DNA of 64,000 nt from Notamacropus eugenii (GCF_028372415.1 NC_092878.1:25956403-26020402), one strand, 5' to 3'; positions 35,340-46,553 are shown, numbered from the stretch's first letter. Notes: generated by a model not told the origin, from the sequence alone. Numbers and translations are program-made.

Positions 35340-35720
35340 CCAGGCAACGCTCCAAAATGTTTGCCAGGGGAGGAAGAGTTAAGTGTTCTGGCTGGGCAGA
35401 CCGGCTCATAAAGGCCCAGCGCAGGGGGGCAGCCCAGGGCCCTCCACAGCTCCTCCTGCACGAGCCAGCCGGCCGCCACAGCCTTTGTTGACTAACTCTG
35501 CCACATGCTTAGCTGACACGCGATGCTCTGCTGTGGTGGTGCCAGGGCTGGGCTGCTGGGCTGCCACTGGGCACCCCAAGCCCCAGGCCAGGAGGGATTC
35601 TCAGAGGTACTATTTTCTCCTGAGTCCTTTGGCCCTGGTTCCCAGACAGAGACATCAGATCAGGCAGCCTCCCCAGCTGGAAAGTGTCAAATTACAACCG
35701 GTTCCACAGCCTCCCATGCT
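35340..35720. promoter_or_regulatory. Candidate intronic element upstream of the BH3 exon
   Basis: Unique GC-rich block about 400-800 bases past the BH3 exon in transcript order. It includes tgcttagctgacac, similar to a MAF-recognition element, and several purine-rich direct motifs. No exon is recognised. It is offered only as a candidate conserved element. Confidence 0.25.
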
Positions 35721-36147
35721 GGAGCCCCACTGCCTGCGTTAACCTTCCCTCTGCTGTACTTCCTCTGAATGCATGAGCAGGCGGTGGGGACTGAGCATCC
35801 ACTCCAATCCACAGGGGTGACACTACTGGGTCGAGGAGATGGAGAGGTGGCAATTGTGACCAAGGTGCTGTTCAGCCCTTTTGTAGCTCCCACCTCACTA
35901 TAACCCCTTCAATAGCTCCTGTCTCCGCATCATGGTGAACCTCTTCCTCTCTAGGGTTCAAGATGCTCCTCCCAACGGAGCCCAACCATTGCCCAGAAAC
36001 TGCGCACTCCCAAGTCAAGGAAGAGTCCCAGGGTCTGACTGAAGGATGCCCAAGTCTGGATGAGAATTTTGAATGAGAGAAAGGCAGCAGAGGATTCTTA
36101 TGGTCCTGGCATCTGTTGAAGCTCAGCTTCCATTGGCTGATACCTAC

Positions 36148-36308
36148 CCGCTGCATATGGAGTCTGTGGAACTGGTCTGCTATGCGTTGAAGTTTTCGGG
36201 CAATCTGAACCTCAGTTCGATGCTCCCACTGTTCTTCAGGGGGCTCCTCTCCAAGCCTCAGGCTTGCAGGAAAATTGGCTGGGAGGGGAAGTCGGTATCC
36301 AGCATTGC
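36148..36308 (-). CDS. BMF: BMF middle coding exon (BH3 domain)
   Basis: This exon encodes the BH3 death domain. After an acceptor ending CGCAG it supplies the last two bases of a split glycine codon and 53 codons, from NAGYRLPLP to FHRLHMQR, and ends at a GTAGGT donor. The BH3 helix reads QIARKLQRIADQFHRL: the key leucine (L in RKLQ), the small residue A and the invariant D of the IAD core are all present, so the BCL2-groove contact is intact. Length is 161 bases, and the phase fits the exon before (one base of the glycine codon) and the exon after (phase 0). Upstream, EEPPEEQWEHRTEVQ matches the charged linker before BH3 in mammalian BMF. Confidence 0.96.
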
Positions 36309-36439
36309 CTGCGAAGATAGCAGGAGAGAGAAGGTCCACATGAGCCAGCATTTGACACAATAGCCAGAGTCCTTCCTGGGGGCCTCAACCACAAATGCCT
36401 AGCAAGATCCACCGGTATATAGTAAGCATCAGCTCCAAG

Positions 36440-36625
36440 TGCAAATCTGGAAGGATCTCATTGACCATGTGGTCCAACCCTCTCATTTTACAGATGGGGA
36501 AACTGAGGCTCAAGAAAGGTAAATGATTTGCCCAAGGTCACACAGGGATCAAGCACCAGAGGTCATATTTTAACTCAGATCCTCTGACTCTTGAGCTAGT
36601 GTTCTTTCCACTGGACATGCTGGAG
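36440..36625 (-). repeat. MIR-type SINE
   Basis: 'ccaaccctctcattttacag', 'ttgcccaaggtcacacaggg', about 130 bases from the BMF BH3 exon. Confidence 0.92.
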
Positions 36626-36764
36626 GCTGGATCAAAATTCAAGGAGCACAAATTTCACCTTTGGCATGACTCTATAGTAGGTGGTGTCTCTCATCTATTT
36701 GCCCAAGTTAATTAACTAAGAATTTATGCAAGGAGAATAGATGTGCTCACTAAGTGCTATGTTG

Positions 36765-37210
36765 TATTGTAGGAGAAGAAATAAGGGAAATAAAGCTCAA
36801 TATCTGCCGTGACACACAAATAATGATGACACAGACTAGAACATGATAAGAGTACAAGAAAGATAAAAACATTACTTTAAGAGTTGAGAAGAGGGAAATG
36901 ATCACACCTGGTTGAGAGGTGGGAAGGGAGAGAGGGGGAGAGAGGAGGAGAGAGAGAAAGAGAGAGAGAGAAAGAGAGAGAGAAAGAATGAGGAGGAACT
37001 TCCTATAGAGGTGGTACCTGAACTAAGCCTTAAAGGATGGAGAAGAATAAGGTTGGGCATTCTAAGTATACAGAGCACTGTGAACAAAGACACTGAGGCA
37101 GGAAAATACAAAGAGTCCAATTTCGACAGAACACAGAGTAAATGATGGAACGGGGTATAAAATTAGGCTAGAAGGTCAGAAGGAGCAGACTGGTAACAAA
37201 TCTGAGAGTT
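36765..37210 (+). repeat. Long dispersed repeat with purine tract
   Basis: 'cctgaactaagccttaaagg' and 'gtgaacaaagacactgaggc' resemble the middle of the family at 45365-45965. A GA-rich tract sits at 36918-36993. Confidence 0.55.
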
Positions 37211-38369
37211 ATTTGTAAGGCTGGATATCACCATAATGAAGTACTCATTTCACTCCAGGATGAAGCCCCTCTCCAGAAGGAATTTTTAAGGTCTCCAGGA
37301 TTTTTGGTTCCAATAGACTGAGGAAAAGGTCAAAAGGTGCAACTGCAGAGTATGATCTTCCCTGGAACCTCCCCAGCAAGCTTCAGGCAATACCAAGAAG
37401 AGAGTGCCTCCAGCCACAGGGAAAACAAGGTCCTTCTGCAGGCAGCCTTGGCTGGGCCTTCTGGGATGCCCTCTGAATGTAGACTATCAGCATCCTTCAA
37501 ATCAGAGATGTTCCACTCCCTCCCCTCCTTTTCTAATCACTCAGGCCAACTCTGTACAGAATTACTTTGGCTTATCACTGAAAGGCAGTTCCTTTAGAAA
37601 GAAATGCAATCTTCACAGGTCTTGTGCCTCATCCTATACACATAAGATAACTTCAGAACCTCTTTAAGCTAAAAAAATGGGCTTAATGCCTAACCTTACT
37701 CCTTATGCCTGGCCCTCATGCCCCTTAAATATAGGTAATGGGAATGGGATCTGCCCGGATTTAAGCCACCCTGTTCCTGAGGAACAGCCTTTATCTCAGC
37801 ATGAAGCCAAACCCCGCCAGGACTTGGCAATTTTCTCCTGCTCTCCTTCCAACCACAAGTAGTCTTCAGTAAAAGCTGGGAGCCAAGCTTGGCCCCTAGG
37901 AACATTCTCTTCTAGAGGGAACTGCAGTGTAGCAACAAACCAAGTGATAAATGCCGGAGGGAGTGGGGAAGCACTTTTACATCTTCCCCCCCTTCCTTAC
38001 TACCACAGGTCACTGATAACTAAGCAAGGGCTTTGCTCTAGCTCTCCTCCCAGACAGAATGCCCACACCAAACTAAGAAGGCTTGGTCGTTTTCTTCCCC
38101 CAGAGGCCCCTCCTGGGTGTACAGAGGCAGGGAGAGACACAACTACAGCTAAGACTGAGTTGTCCCCACTCTACAAAGGAAAAAAGCCTACCATACCCAC
38201 TGGGCAGCGTAACAGATAATCTGAGTCTTAAAAGGGACTTTAGAATACAGAAAAAAGAGAATGTTCCTGTTGGAAAAGAACTTAAAAGTCACCTACTACA
38301 ATCCCCTCTTGTACCAGAATAGGGGTATTTTCAGAATAGTGAGAGCATACTTGCTCTAAATTCCCATAG

Positions 38370-38462
38370 CACTGAACTTGTACCTAGTAGGTGCTTTGCA
38401 CCTAGTAGTGCCTTGCACCTAATACTTGCTCAGTTATTTGATGATGGAATAAATGAATGGTA
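38370..38462 (+). repeat. L2-like 3' end
   Basis: 'gtacctagtaggtgctttgc' followed by a short repeat of 'ccttgcacctaa' and 'gaataaatgaatgg'. It appears internally duplicated. Confidence 0.6.
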
Positions 38463-38665
38463 AATGATGCGCACGGCAATTTAGCTTCATGAAGACTGGC
38501 AAGTGATCCAGCAAGAAACAGAAAGAAGTGAAGGCTCAGAAGGGAGAAAAGAGAGGACTCAAGACCCCTGTGGCCCTCTGCCATACCTTTATTAGAAGGG
38601 ATAGTTTTACCTCTACTTTGAACTCAGGAGAGAAGGATCAGGAGGGAAAAGGCTGTCAAACTCAC

Positions 38666-38957
38666 CATAAAAAAGTCGGTGGGGTTCTTCAGTCACTCCA
38701 CAAGGCAGCATGACACCCTGGCTTGGGGATGCTGGACTGAGGGTCTGAGTGGCCTTGTCTTCCTGGCCAACTGACCGAAGCCCTGGGCCGCAGCAATGGG
38801 TGAGAGGGAAAAGCTGCAGCCCATCCAGCATATAGTCAGGCTGACTCTGGGCAAACAGAGCAGCTGAGGTCAGGCCCCCTGGCTGAGCACCAGGCTCTGA
38901 GTCCTCCGGGTGGAACACCTCGTCCTCCAGCTCGTCTACATAACGAGGAGGCTCCAT
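38666..38957 (-). CDS. BMF: BMF first coding exon (start codon, dynein light chain motif)
   Basis: N-terminal coding exon, 97 codons plus one base, starting MEPPRYVDELEDEVFHPED and ending HRLFY before a GTGAGT donor. The exon itself begins at 38962, after the acceptor TTTTGCAG, leaving five untranslated bases before the ATG; the start context is GAGAG-ATG-G, with purines at -3 and +4. Residues DKATQTL (about 68-74) are the dynein light chain (DYNLL2) docking motif that is known to tether BMF to myosin V motors until stress releases it. The conserved stretch LFPLTHCCGPGL precedes it and SPASPSQGVMLPCGVTEEP follows. The total spliced protein is 184 residues. Confidence 0.96.
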
Positions 38958-38962
38958 CTCTC

Positions 38963-40370
38963 CTGCAAAAGAAAGGCGGTCAAGTCTGGGGTGCCACTCC
39001 TCACCCCCCTTGGATGATTCATGCCCCTGCTCTCCATGCTCTACCCTAGCCAATGGAAGATAAGGTCAGGGACTGCTGACATACAGTCTTGGCACAGGAA
39101 ACCTATAAATGAAGACAAAAAAATCCCCCTCAAACTACCTGGAAAAAGCCCAACACACCTGGTCCCTCTAGTAGGCTGCCCACAGCCTCCTCTACCCTTG
39201 GCTTCTTTTCCTGAACAGGCCTGTCTGTGGAGTTCAGACCGTGAGTGCTCTTGGCAAGGGCTATTTTGGCTGCTATGAGACTTGCTTACAGAGTCTAGGT
39301 GCTGCTATGGGGTATTTAGGAAATGGTAAACAATGAAAGCAGTGGGAGGGAAAAAAGGGACCCAAGTCATTCACCTGCTCCAGGAGTGCAAGGTCACCCA
39401 AACAGGCTCCAGACACAGTGTTCTCTACAAGTGAGAAAAAAGCATAATCCCCGCCCTAGGGAGCTCACTACCACACTCAGGCAGAGCTAAACTCCTGGCT
39501 GAGCAACCACCACTACAACAAAAGCCAACAATAACCTCGAAGCCGTGCTTCCAGCTCCAGAACCTGCTCAAGTCCCTCCCAGCCGACTAACTTTCCCCTA
39601 TGCCCCGCCCCCACTTGCTCAACACTCACCAATAGACACTGGAGGGTGGTTTGGTAGTGGTGAGATTCCTGGGAGGGCCTAAGTCACAACAAGATGCTCT
39701 GAATCTGGAGAGTGGCTGAACTGAGCTCTCAGCTCTCCAGAAGTCCACAAGAAGGATGAGCTTATCATCTAGAAGCTTTTAGAACCTGCTCCTTGCAAGC
39801 TCCCAATCCCCTACCTCAAAGGGTTCCCATGCCTGTCCCTAGCTGAACCTGGGAGCTGTGTATCCTGCCTCCTAGGAGGAAGTAAAACTCAGCCTCATGT
39901 CTCTGGCATCACCTATACCGTCTGGGTAGCATCTCTTGCTTTAGCAGACAGACAGCTTAGAGAAGAAGTCCTGGGGTGACCCACTTCCCAACTCCCACAG
40001 TTCATAACTACTACACCGCGTATTCAGTGACTGCAGTGCCACAGTGTGTCTTAGCTTTGCTAGTGCCCAAAAGCAGAAGTCACCTATACTCTCCAATGGC
40101 CTTTCTTCAACGGAGTGCCATGCCACAAAGCTGGACAAAGATAGTATCAGAAACAAAACTCGGGACTCCTGTCTCCCAGGTTACTTCTTGCCTTCAAGCA
40201 CAATCCAAACTGAACTGTGTTTTTCTGAAGCATCTGAATAGATCACATCTAAATTTGGAGAGCTTGAGTATCAAATACTTCTGCCTTCATCAAATCTATT
40301 ACTCCCCTCTCCCAGTTATTGGAGTTGTTAATGAAAAGGGCCATAGGGCACATATAGATGACCTACCTAC

Positions 40371-40410
<40 letters not shown>

Positions 40411-40430
40411 AGACTCCATCTCTCTATCCA

Positions 40431-40486
<56 letters not shown>

Positions 40487-41829
40487 CCCTATGGACCAGG
40501 ATGCAAACTTTCTAACTGAACTGACCTGAGGCTGCTCTACCAGAGTTAAGTGGTGGTTACCTGTTGCCCAGAAGAATGACAGCCTTTATCTCATAACAGT
40601 AACCCCAAAGAGGGTTCCCTTTAAAACAGCTGGGATCCCACAAACACAGGCAAAAGACAGAGACTCTTTCTCCTCCAAAGCTTGTCAGCTTTTACCCTCC
40701 AGGCAAAGCCCCAGTTCTAAATTGACTGGGTTGGGTGAGTGGGGGAGGTGTAGCCTGAGTGGGTTGGATCAGCAATCCTGAGAGACCCTTTCCATTCTCT
40801 ACTGTAGGAAGTACATAACCCCACTCCCCCTACCTGACCTGACTTTCCCTAGTGATTCAGCTCCAGCCTCCTCTGCCAGTACAGGCTAGTCCAGAAAAGT
40901 TGTGGTACACTGACTGGGGGAGGGGTGAAAGATGAGGCAAGTGGTCCCTGAAAAAACTTTGGAATAAGTGATGGAAGAGATCCCCATGGAACTGAGGATG
41001 TGGGACACTAAGCCAGAGGGCTCCGCTTCCCCAGGAAGACACTGCCAGGTAAGCCGTTACTCCAAAGTGAAATCCACTCTTCTGGACCTGCTCAAACCTT
41101 TTCCAACTGTGACAGTGACTTCCAAAAGTTGGGCTTGGCCCCAGAGGGCACAGACAGAAACTAGGCAGCTGAAGTCCCTGGCGCTGCCAGAAACCAGGGG
41201 TCATGTGTACACTACAGACCCGGGTCCACAGTACAAGATAACTCCAGGAAAGAGCCTCAGCTCTAGCGCTATGATGCCAGGGTTCAGAGCCAAAGCCCAG
41301 TGATGAGCGCGCGGGGCTCCGTGCCCAGACCGGGATGGGAAAGAGGTAAAGGAAGCCAAGCTGGAAAGGAGCAGTCAGACCCCTTGGAAGGCAGTGCACC
41401 CCAAAACTCTTCGCCACCATCCCTACTTTGGAGCAGAAATGTAAAAAAAGAGCTAAGGCACCCCACACCCCAAAGTCCCACAGTCACTGCACCCCCAAGC
41501 TTCCCTGGTCATTGCAATCTGAGCCCTTGTTCTGCCAACGACCCCCTGGGGCAGAGGACACCCCAAGATCCTTCCAGCGAGCCCCGCGCTCACACCTCAC
41601 CCCTCGCGGGTCAGCCCTGTAACTCCTCCTCCCTCCGCCCTGCACTGCCCCCAAGCACTGGCCACCCCTCCAAGCCTTCCCTGCCGCGGGGCACGGACCC
41701 CCACGGGTGCGCTCTGCCCCCGCCACGGGGCACTCACTGCAGCCCGCTCCCCGCCACGCGGCGCCGTCTGCCCCTCGTGGGGCGCCGCACCCCGCTCGGC
41801 CGGTCAGCCCCCCAGCCCCGGGGGCTTAC
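38963..41829 (-). other. BMF: BMF intron 1
   Basis: Intron between the 5' exon and the first coding exon, with GTAAG donor and TTTTGCAG acceptor. It is mostly unique sequence, with two microsatellites (40373-40410 and 40431-40484) and a forkhead-type GTAAACAA at 39326-39333. Open frames at 39976-40515 and 40857-41468 lack recognisable content. Further alternative 5' exons could hide here. Confidence 0.7.
40373..40484. repeat. (AC)n and (TATC)n microsatellites
   Basis: AC tract at 40373-40410, then a TATC tract of about 13 units at 40431-40484, in BMF intron 1. Confidence 0.95.
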
Positions 41830-42130
41830 CTGGCGACGGGGCGCAGGCGGCCGGCGCGCGCAGGGAGGCCAGCCTCCGCCGCCGCCCGCGCGGTATTGTT
41901 TCCAAAATACCCCCGCTCGCTGGCATCCCGCAAACAGCTGACGAAGCCCCGCCCCTCGGCGACGACCTGACCAATGGCGAACGAAGCTCCGAGTCCAGGG
42001 CTGGGCAGCAGGCAGGGACAATCGCGAATGTGTGAACCTTCCAGGAGATGCGCGGCAAGGGCGCAGGGCAAAATTCTGAGCCGCCACAGAAGCGAAAGGT
42101 TGGCTTCCCAGCCCGGGCGAAGGCTGTGCC
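41240..42130 (-). promoter_or_regulatory. BMF: CpG-island promoter of BMF
   Basis: The only long CpG-dense stretch in the window. No TATA box is visible. A GC box (gccccgcccc, about 41945-41954) and an NF-Y-type CCAAT box (ccaatgg, 41971-41977) lie just upstream of the first exon, the usual layout for a TATA-less promoter. It coincides with the 5' exon donor at 41830. CpG promoters can be bidirectional, and the plus side (41900-42600) has open frames, but nothing recognisable as a gene. Confidence 0.8.
41830..41930 (-). other. BMF: BMF 5' exon (untranslated, or N-terminal extension)
   Basis: A consensus donor, CCAG followed by GTAAG on the minus strand, ends this exon at 41830 inside the CpG island. 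Splicing to the acceptor at 38962 keeps one open frame into the canonical BMF ATG. The 5' limit is a guess, because no transcript start can be read from sequence. The exon is very GC-rich and contains an in-frame ATG at 41926-41924 and in-frame CTG codons at 41872-41870 and 41863-41861. It is taken as the main first exon because mammalian BMF has a CpG-island non-coding first exon. Confidence 0.7.
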
Positions 42131-43264
42131 ACCCCTTCTGTGGGAATCCAGAAAACAGAAAGCAGGCCCAGAAAGTCTTCCTAGGAGACCTAGGGTTTTT
42201 CGTGATCGCACTAAATAATTACCTGGGGGGGAGGGGAGGGGACGATATCTTCAATTTTTGCATCCCCTGCAATAGTGAGTGGCATCCCAGCTTCCTGTTG
42301 ACAAGTGGATGTTGGCAAGCTCCTGGCTCTGTGCCCCCATGACCCAATCCATTATCAAGTCCTCCGGTCCTAACGCAGCGTCTACACCTGAGCCAAGGGC
42401 TGTGACTTTACAACCTGAAAACGTCACAGAGTGGAGAACCTTATCGGTCCGCGTAATGGTTGGAAGTTACCGCCTAAGTTTCATATTTTGTACTCCAAAG
42501 GAAAAAAGGATGGGAGGAGGAGGAGGAGGAGACCTTCCTCCAGCTCCTAGTTTGGAATCCTGGTGCCTTGACTGTGCCTAGTAAACTGCAAAATAAAAAT
42601 CTCCTGAGGGAAGGATCCTCCCTGTTATACCCGGGCTGCTTGGGCAAGTGTCTTACCTGACCGGCAAGTGAAGATATGGCGGGTAAATGTCACATTTCCA
42701 CGGGGCAGTGGGAAGGGTTGCTGACTATTCGTCTGACTTCTTAATCCATGGGTTGCAGATTTAGCCAGACGGTGAGTTTGGTGCCCTTGGGACAACTGCT
42801 TGCACTAGCTGCTCCTGAAGTGCGTGGTAACTATTTGCCCTGGATGGGCATGGGATAGTGTGGTTAAACATCTCCCTTACTTCATTTTTTACCTGAATCC
42901 ATCCATTTCCATGCCCTTGCCCATCCTTTGGAAGAACTTTGTTATTCCTGGGAACTCTCCTGCCCATCTTGCCTGGAACTCCTACCTTCACTGATGAATC
43001 ATGGCTCACCAGCACTCCTCACTCCCAAAGAACTTTTGACCTACAGTCTCATCAAAATTTGTAATATCACACATAGCGGCAATTCTCAACTGTAGTAATG
43101 GAAAGAGGAGGATTTGGAGTTGGGGGATGTGGATTCAAATCATCTCAGGTAGGACAATCAGAGCTTTGCCACAAGTTGTCAAAATGATGGAGCTGGACAA
43201 GATGACCAACTCTAAGTCAATGATCCTGTGAAGGGGAGACTACAATTCCTTTTTTACCCTTTAC

Positions 43265-43470
43265 CAATCTAGTATAGTATGATGGGAAGAACACTGGTGA
43301 TGAAAGTAAGAGGATCCTGGGTTCAAATCCTTCCTTTGATGCTTGCTCACAATACGGCCTTGGGCAAATTACTTAACTCTCCTGAGCATCTGTTCCTTAT
43401 CTGTAAAATGAGAGGTTTGGACTAGATGGCTCCAGAGGTCTCATCCTACTAGATCTCCTATCCTATGATC
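43265..43470 (+). repeat. MIR-type SINE, near full length
   Basis: 'tcctgggttcaaatccttcc', 'ccttatctgtaaaatgagag', 'ctatcctatgatctg'. Confidence 0.92.
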
Positions 43471-43684
43471 TGCCCTACCCTGATTAGAAAGGGGTACCCT
43501 CTCTCTAATGGAGGCAACAAGTCAATTGTCCTTAAGGATTTGTCAGGCCCAGACTCTGGGACCCTGCTTGGTAGACTGGGAGGGATTTTAACTTTCATGT
43601 GGGAAGATGGTGTCCGCAAAAGGCTTGAAGAAAATGCCAAGACATCCACCTTGTCTTTCCTAAGGATTGATGTCTGTCCTGGCA

Positions 43685-44065
43685 ATAATAACAGCTCATA
43701 CATATTCATTTTCCAAAGAACTGGCCTCACAATGAAGAAGTGAAATGGGTAACATGAGTATGACTAGTCCCATTTTACAGATGAAGAAGATGAGGCTCAC
43801 AGAGCAAGATTCACCACAAAGTTCTATTACTTTTTCTCAGTTTAATGCAACAAGTACTTACCATGCCCTTCCACATCCCAGACATTGTGCTAAGTGCTGA
43901 GGATAAAAAGACAAAAACAAGATGCGGAGGCAGCATTGGATAGTGGATCAAGATTCAGCCTTGGAGTCAGAAAGACCTGAATTCAAATCCTAAAAGTGAA
44001 ACTGTGTGACCCTGAGCAAATCATTTAACTTTTTATACCTCATGTGACCATTTACAAAATCTGTT
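43685..44065. repeat. SINE, dispersed-repeat fragment and SINE
   Basis: Reverse SINE part (43685-43812, 'cattttacagatgaagaaga'), a forward dispersed-repeat piece (43835-43925, 'tcccagacattgtgctaagt'), and a forward tRNA-type SINE (43925-44065, 'tggagtcagaaagacctgaa'). Confidence 0.75.
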
Positions 44066-44249
44066 GGACCTTACTTAGTAAAAGGTTCTCAGGAGGTGTA
44101 AACAGATAGGATCTGAGGTCAGGATCAACTCTAAGGAGAAGAGGAGAGTCCAGGGAGGGGCCTACACAACCACTGAGAGGGTAGGAGGGGAGGCAAGCTC
44201 CTGGAAGCCGTAAGGCAAAGCATTCTTTTCTCCACACTAGGAAAGGGAT

Positions 44250-44388
44250 GTTGTTGCTTGGTCATTTTCAGTGATAACCCCATTTGGGGTTTTCTTGGCA
44301 AACATACTGGAGTGGTTTGCCATTTCCTTCTCTAGCTCCTTTTACAGATGAGGAAACTGAGTCCACTGTGTCATTTAGCTGCCCCCCA
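44250..44388 (-). repeat. Mar1-type SINE, shortened
   Basis: 'gggttttcttggcaaacata', 'gaggaaactgagtccactgt'; the head is internally deleted. Confidence 0.9.
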
Positions 44389-44702
44389 GAAATGGGTACC
44401 AGAGTTGAATTACAGCTATCTGATCCCCCCTCTCAATATTGCTGATCTAAAAGTACAATCTAGGGGTTCAAAACAAAAGCCTCTTCCCTGATCACCATAG
44501 CTTAGTTTACATTTGCTATTTTAACTCTTTCCCACTAAAGACTAGTTAGATAAAAGACCACCATAAATAGAGAATAAGCAGACAAGAAGCAGAAATTAGA
44601 GAAATTATGCACCCTAAAATATACCAGAAAATATACAAGAGTGAATGAACTCTTTACTGGGAATAAATGAGATCTCAGGGCAAATCAAGACAGAGGAGAC
44701 AC

Positions 44703-44870
44703 AGGTCAGTCTCAGATGAGAGAGTGAGTTCAGAGTCCTGACTACATGATGGGGCTTGTCCAGGATAGCACAGAGTATGAGAAGAGATACTCCTGACCTC
44801 TAGAAGCCTGAGTGGGAGATGTAGCCAGCCTTACTCTGGGAGAGTAAGTTCAAAGTTATCACTACATATG
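44703..44870 (+). repeat. Imperfect direct repeat at 120-base spacing
   Basis: 44703-44750 and 44823-44870 align without gaps ('gagagtgagttcagagtcct' against 'gagagtaagttcaaagttat', then 'actacat' in both). No known element was recognised. Confidence 0.55.
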
Positions 44871-44947
44871 TTATTTCAGAGCAGGTGTTTATCTGCCTTG
44901 GTAGAAGGAAATCCTCATTTGGAGATCTCTATGCCTTTGAATTTGAG

Positions 44948-45182
44948 CAAACAGATGGCACAGTGGATAGAGTGCTAGACCTGGAGTCAAGAAGACCTGA
45001 ATTCAAATCTGAACTCTGACACTTACTAGCTGTGTGGGCCTAGGCAAGTCACTTACCACTGTTTACCTCCGTTTCTTCATCTGTAAAATGAGCTGGAGAA
45101 GGAAATGGCAAACCACTCTAGTATCTTTGCTAAGAAAAGCCCAAATGGGGTCACAAAGAGTCTGAAACAACTGAACACACCC
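44948..45182 (+). repeat. Mar1-type CORE-SINE, full length
   Basis: Forward copy from 'gatggcacagtggatagagt' through 'ctgtaaaatgagctggagaa' to 'tctgaaacaactgaacac'. Confidence 0.95.
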
Positions 45183-45364
45183 CCTTGAATTCACAGATCT
45201 GGTTAAAAAAAAATAAGGTCCCACGTACATATGTAACAAGGATCATGGGAGTGAGAGACTAGAAATGTCTGGTTTGCTGGACTGGGCATATTCCAAAGCA
45301 CATGTCCCTCAGCACTCATCTAGTCCTTACTCTGATGCTTTATCACTCAACTAGTGGTTTTTGA

Positions 45365-45965
45365 GAGTCCCTGGGACAATATACAAGTCTGGAGTGGGGA
45401 AAAACGAACTGGGTCTGAGCTTACATTGTACAAGGAGTCAGCAACATATGCACAGATCAGTCAGTAAAAATACGTACAAAGTGATTTTAATGTGTTGGGA
45501 AGTGTGGGATTCTAAACTTGGGGACCAAAGAAAAATACAGACTCTTCTCAGAGGTAGAGCTTGTGCTGAAATTTGGAAGGATGGAGGGAAATTGGATCTC
45601 CAAGACTTAGAGATGAGTGGGAAGACCTTTAAGTATGAGGAGAAACATTTGTAAAAGCACAAATGTCGGTGAGAAAATATTGTATATAAAGAGCATTAAG
45701 TAAGCCCGTCTTGACCTGAAGGATTAATATGAAATCAGCCTGCAAAAATAGGTTGGAGTCCAACTGTAAAGGGCTTTATATCCAGAGGCATGTGTTCTTT
45801 GTCCTAGAGACAATAGGGAGTCATTAAAGCTTCTTGAGCAGGGGAGTTACAGGTCTAGACCTGTGCTATAAGAATACTTATTGGGCAGTTCTGTGGAAGT
45901 TGAATTAGAGAGGGTAGAGACTGGAAGTTAGAGGCAATTGCAACTGTCCAGGTCAATGAGAGAGA
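45365..45965 (+). repeat. Long dispersed repeat, about 600 bases
   Basis: The longest copy in the window. 'gagcttacattgtacaagga' begins it; 'gacaatagggagtcattaaa' and 'gcaattgcaactgtccaggt' lie near its end. An open frame inside is not a gene. Confidence 0.65.
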
Positions 45966-46067
45966 ATTTCAGATGATATACTATACTTAAGGTACTTCAC
46001 AGCATTAAGAGTCTAATATTCTATGTTTCAGGGACAAAACTGCTAACTCAGATCCACCTTTAGGGCA

Positions 46068-46275
46068 AGGGGTCCTTAACCTGGGGTCTGTGATCTTGTT
46101 TTGTTTTAATATTTTGAAAACTGTCTTTCAATAATATTAATTTCCTTTGTAATACTATGTATTTTACTTTACACATTTAAAAATATTATTCCGAGAAGAG
46201 AGTCATAGGCTTCACTAGATTGGCAGAAGGGTCCATGAGACATACACACACAAAAGGTTAAAAACTCCTGCTAAA
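46068..46275 (+). repeat. hAT-type DNA transposon fragment (MER5-like)
   Basis: 'aggggtccttaacctggggt' start, 'cctttgtaatactatgtatt' middle and 'ggttaaaaactcctgc' end, so both terminal regions are kept. Confidence 0.7.
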
Positions 46276-46419
46276 GGACAATAATAGGAAATGGTGACAT
46301 TGAATGACATCCAAAGTCATTGTTGAATGTTTTCCATTCTACCCTCCCACACTGACTTTTTGTCTTCCTTTTTTCCTTTCTCCTTTGCTCTTTTGCTTTC
46401 TTTAAGATCATAGGATTTA

Positions 46420-46553
46420 GGGGCAGCCAGGTGATGCAGTACCGAGAACACTGACCCTGGTGTCAGGAGAACCTGAGTTCAAATTTGGTCTTAGATACTT
46501 ACTAGCTTTGTGACCCTGGGCAAGTCATTTTACCCTGGTTGCCTTTAAAAAAA
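46420..46553 (+). mobile_element. WSINE-like SINE with target duplication
   Basis: Forward SINE 'gggcagccaggtgatgcagt'. It is flanked by atcataggattta (46407-46419) and atcatatgattta (46554-46566), a 13-base duplication with one mismatch. Confidence 0.92.

Larger units (their letters stand above)
15823..36147 (-). other. BMF: BMF intron 3 (20.3 kb)
   Basis: Large intron before the terminal exon, with donor GTAGGT and acceptor TTCCAG. The central part (17.9-29.0 kb) is dense in SINE and LINE fragments. Stretches at 15.9-17.7, 29.1-29.8, 30.2-32.0 and 33.4-36.1 kb are mainly unique and are the best places for regulatory elements. No other gene was recognised inside. Confidence 0.85.
36309..38665 (-). 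other. BMF: BMF intron 2
   Basis: Intron between the first and middle coding exons, with donor GTGAGT and acceptor CGCAG. It contains a MIR copy, a purine tract, part of a long dispersed repeat and an L2 tail near 38400. The rest is unique and shows no other exon that I recognise. Confidence 0.85.

Noticed and set aside
41041..41056. Plus-strand donor-like ccaggtaagc
   Set aside because: No plus-strand exon or acceptor partner was recognised, so a bidirectional transcript is unsupported.
40857..41468. 203-codon minus-strand open frame
   Set aside because: No family resemblance; it lies in BMF intron 1 and has no splice signals tying it to BMF in frame.
41300..41941. 213-codon plus-strand open frame in the CpG island
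   Set aside because: GC-rich DNA is poor in stop codons; the product is proline/alanine/arginine-rich and overlaps the BMF promoter.
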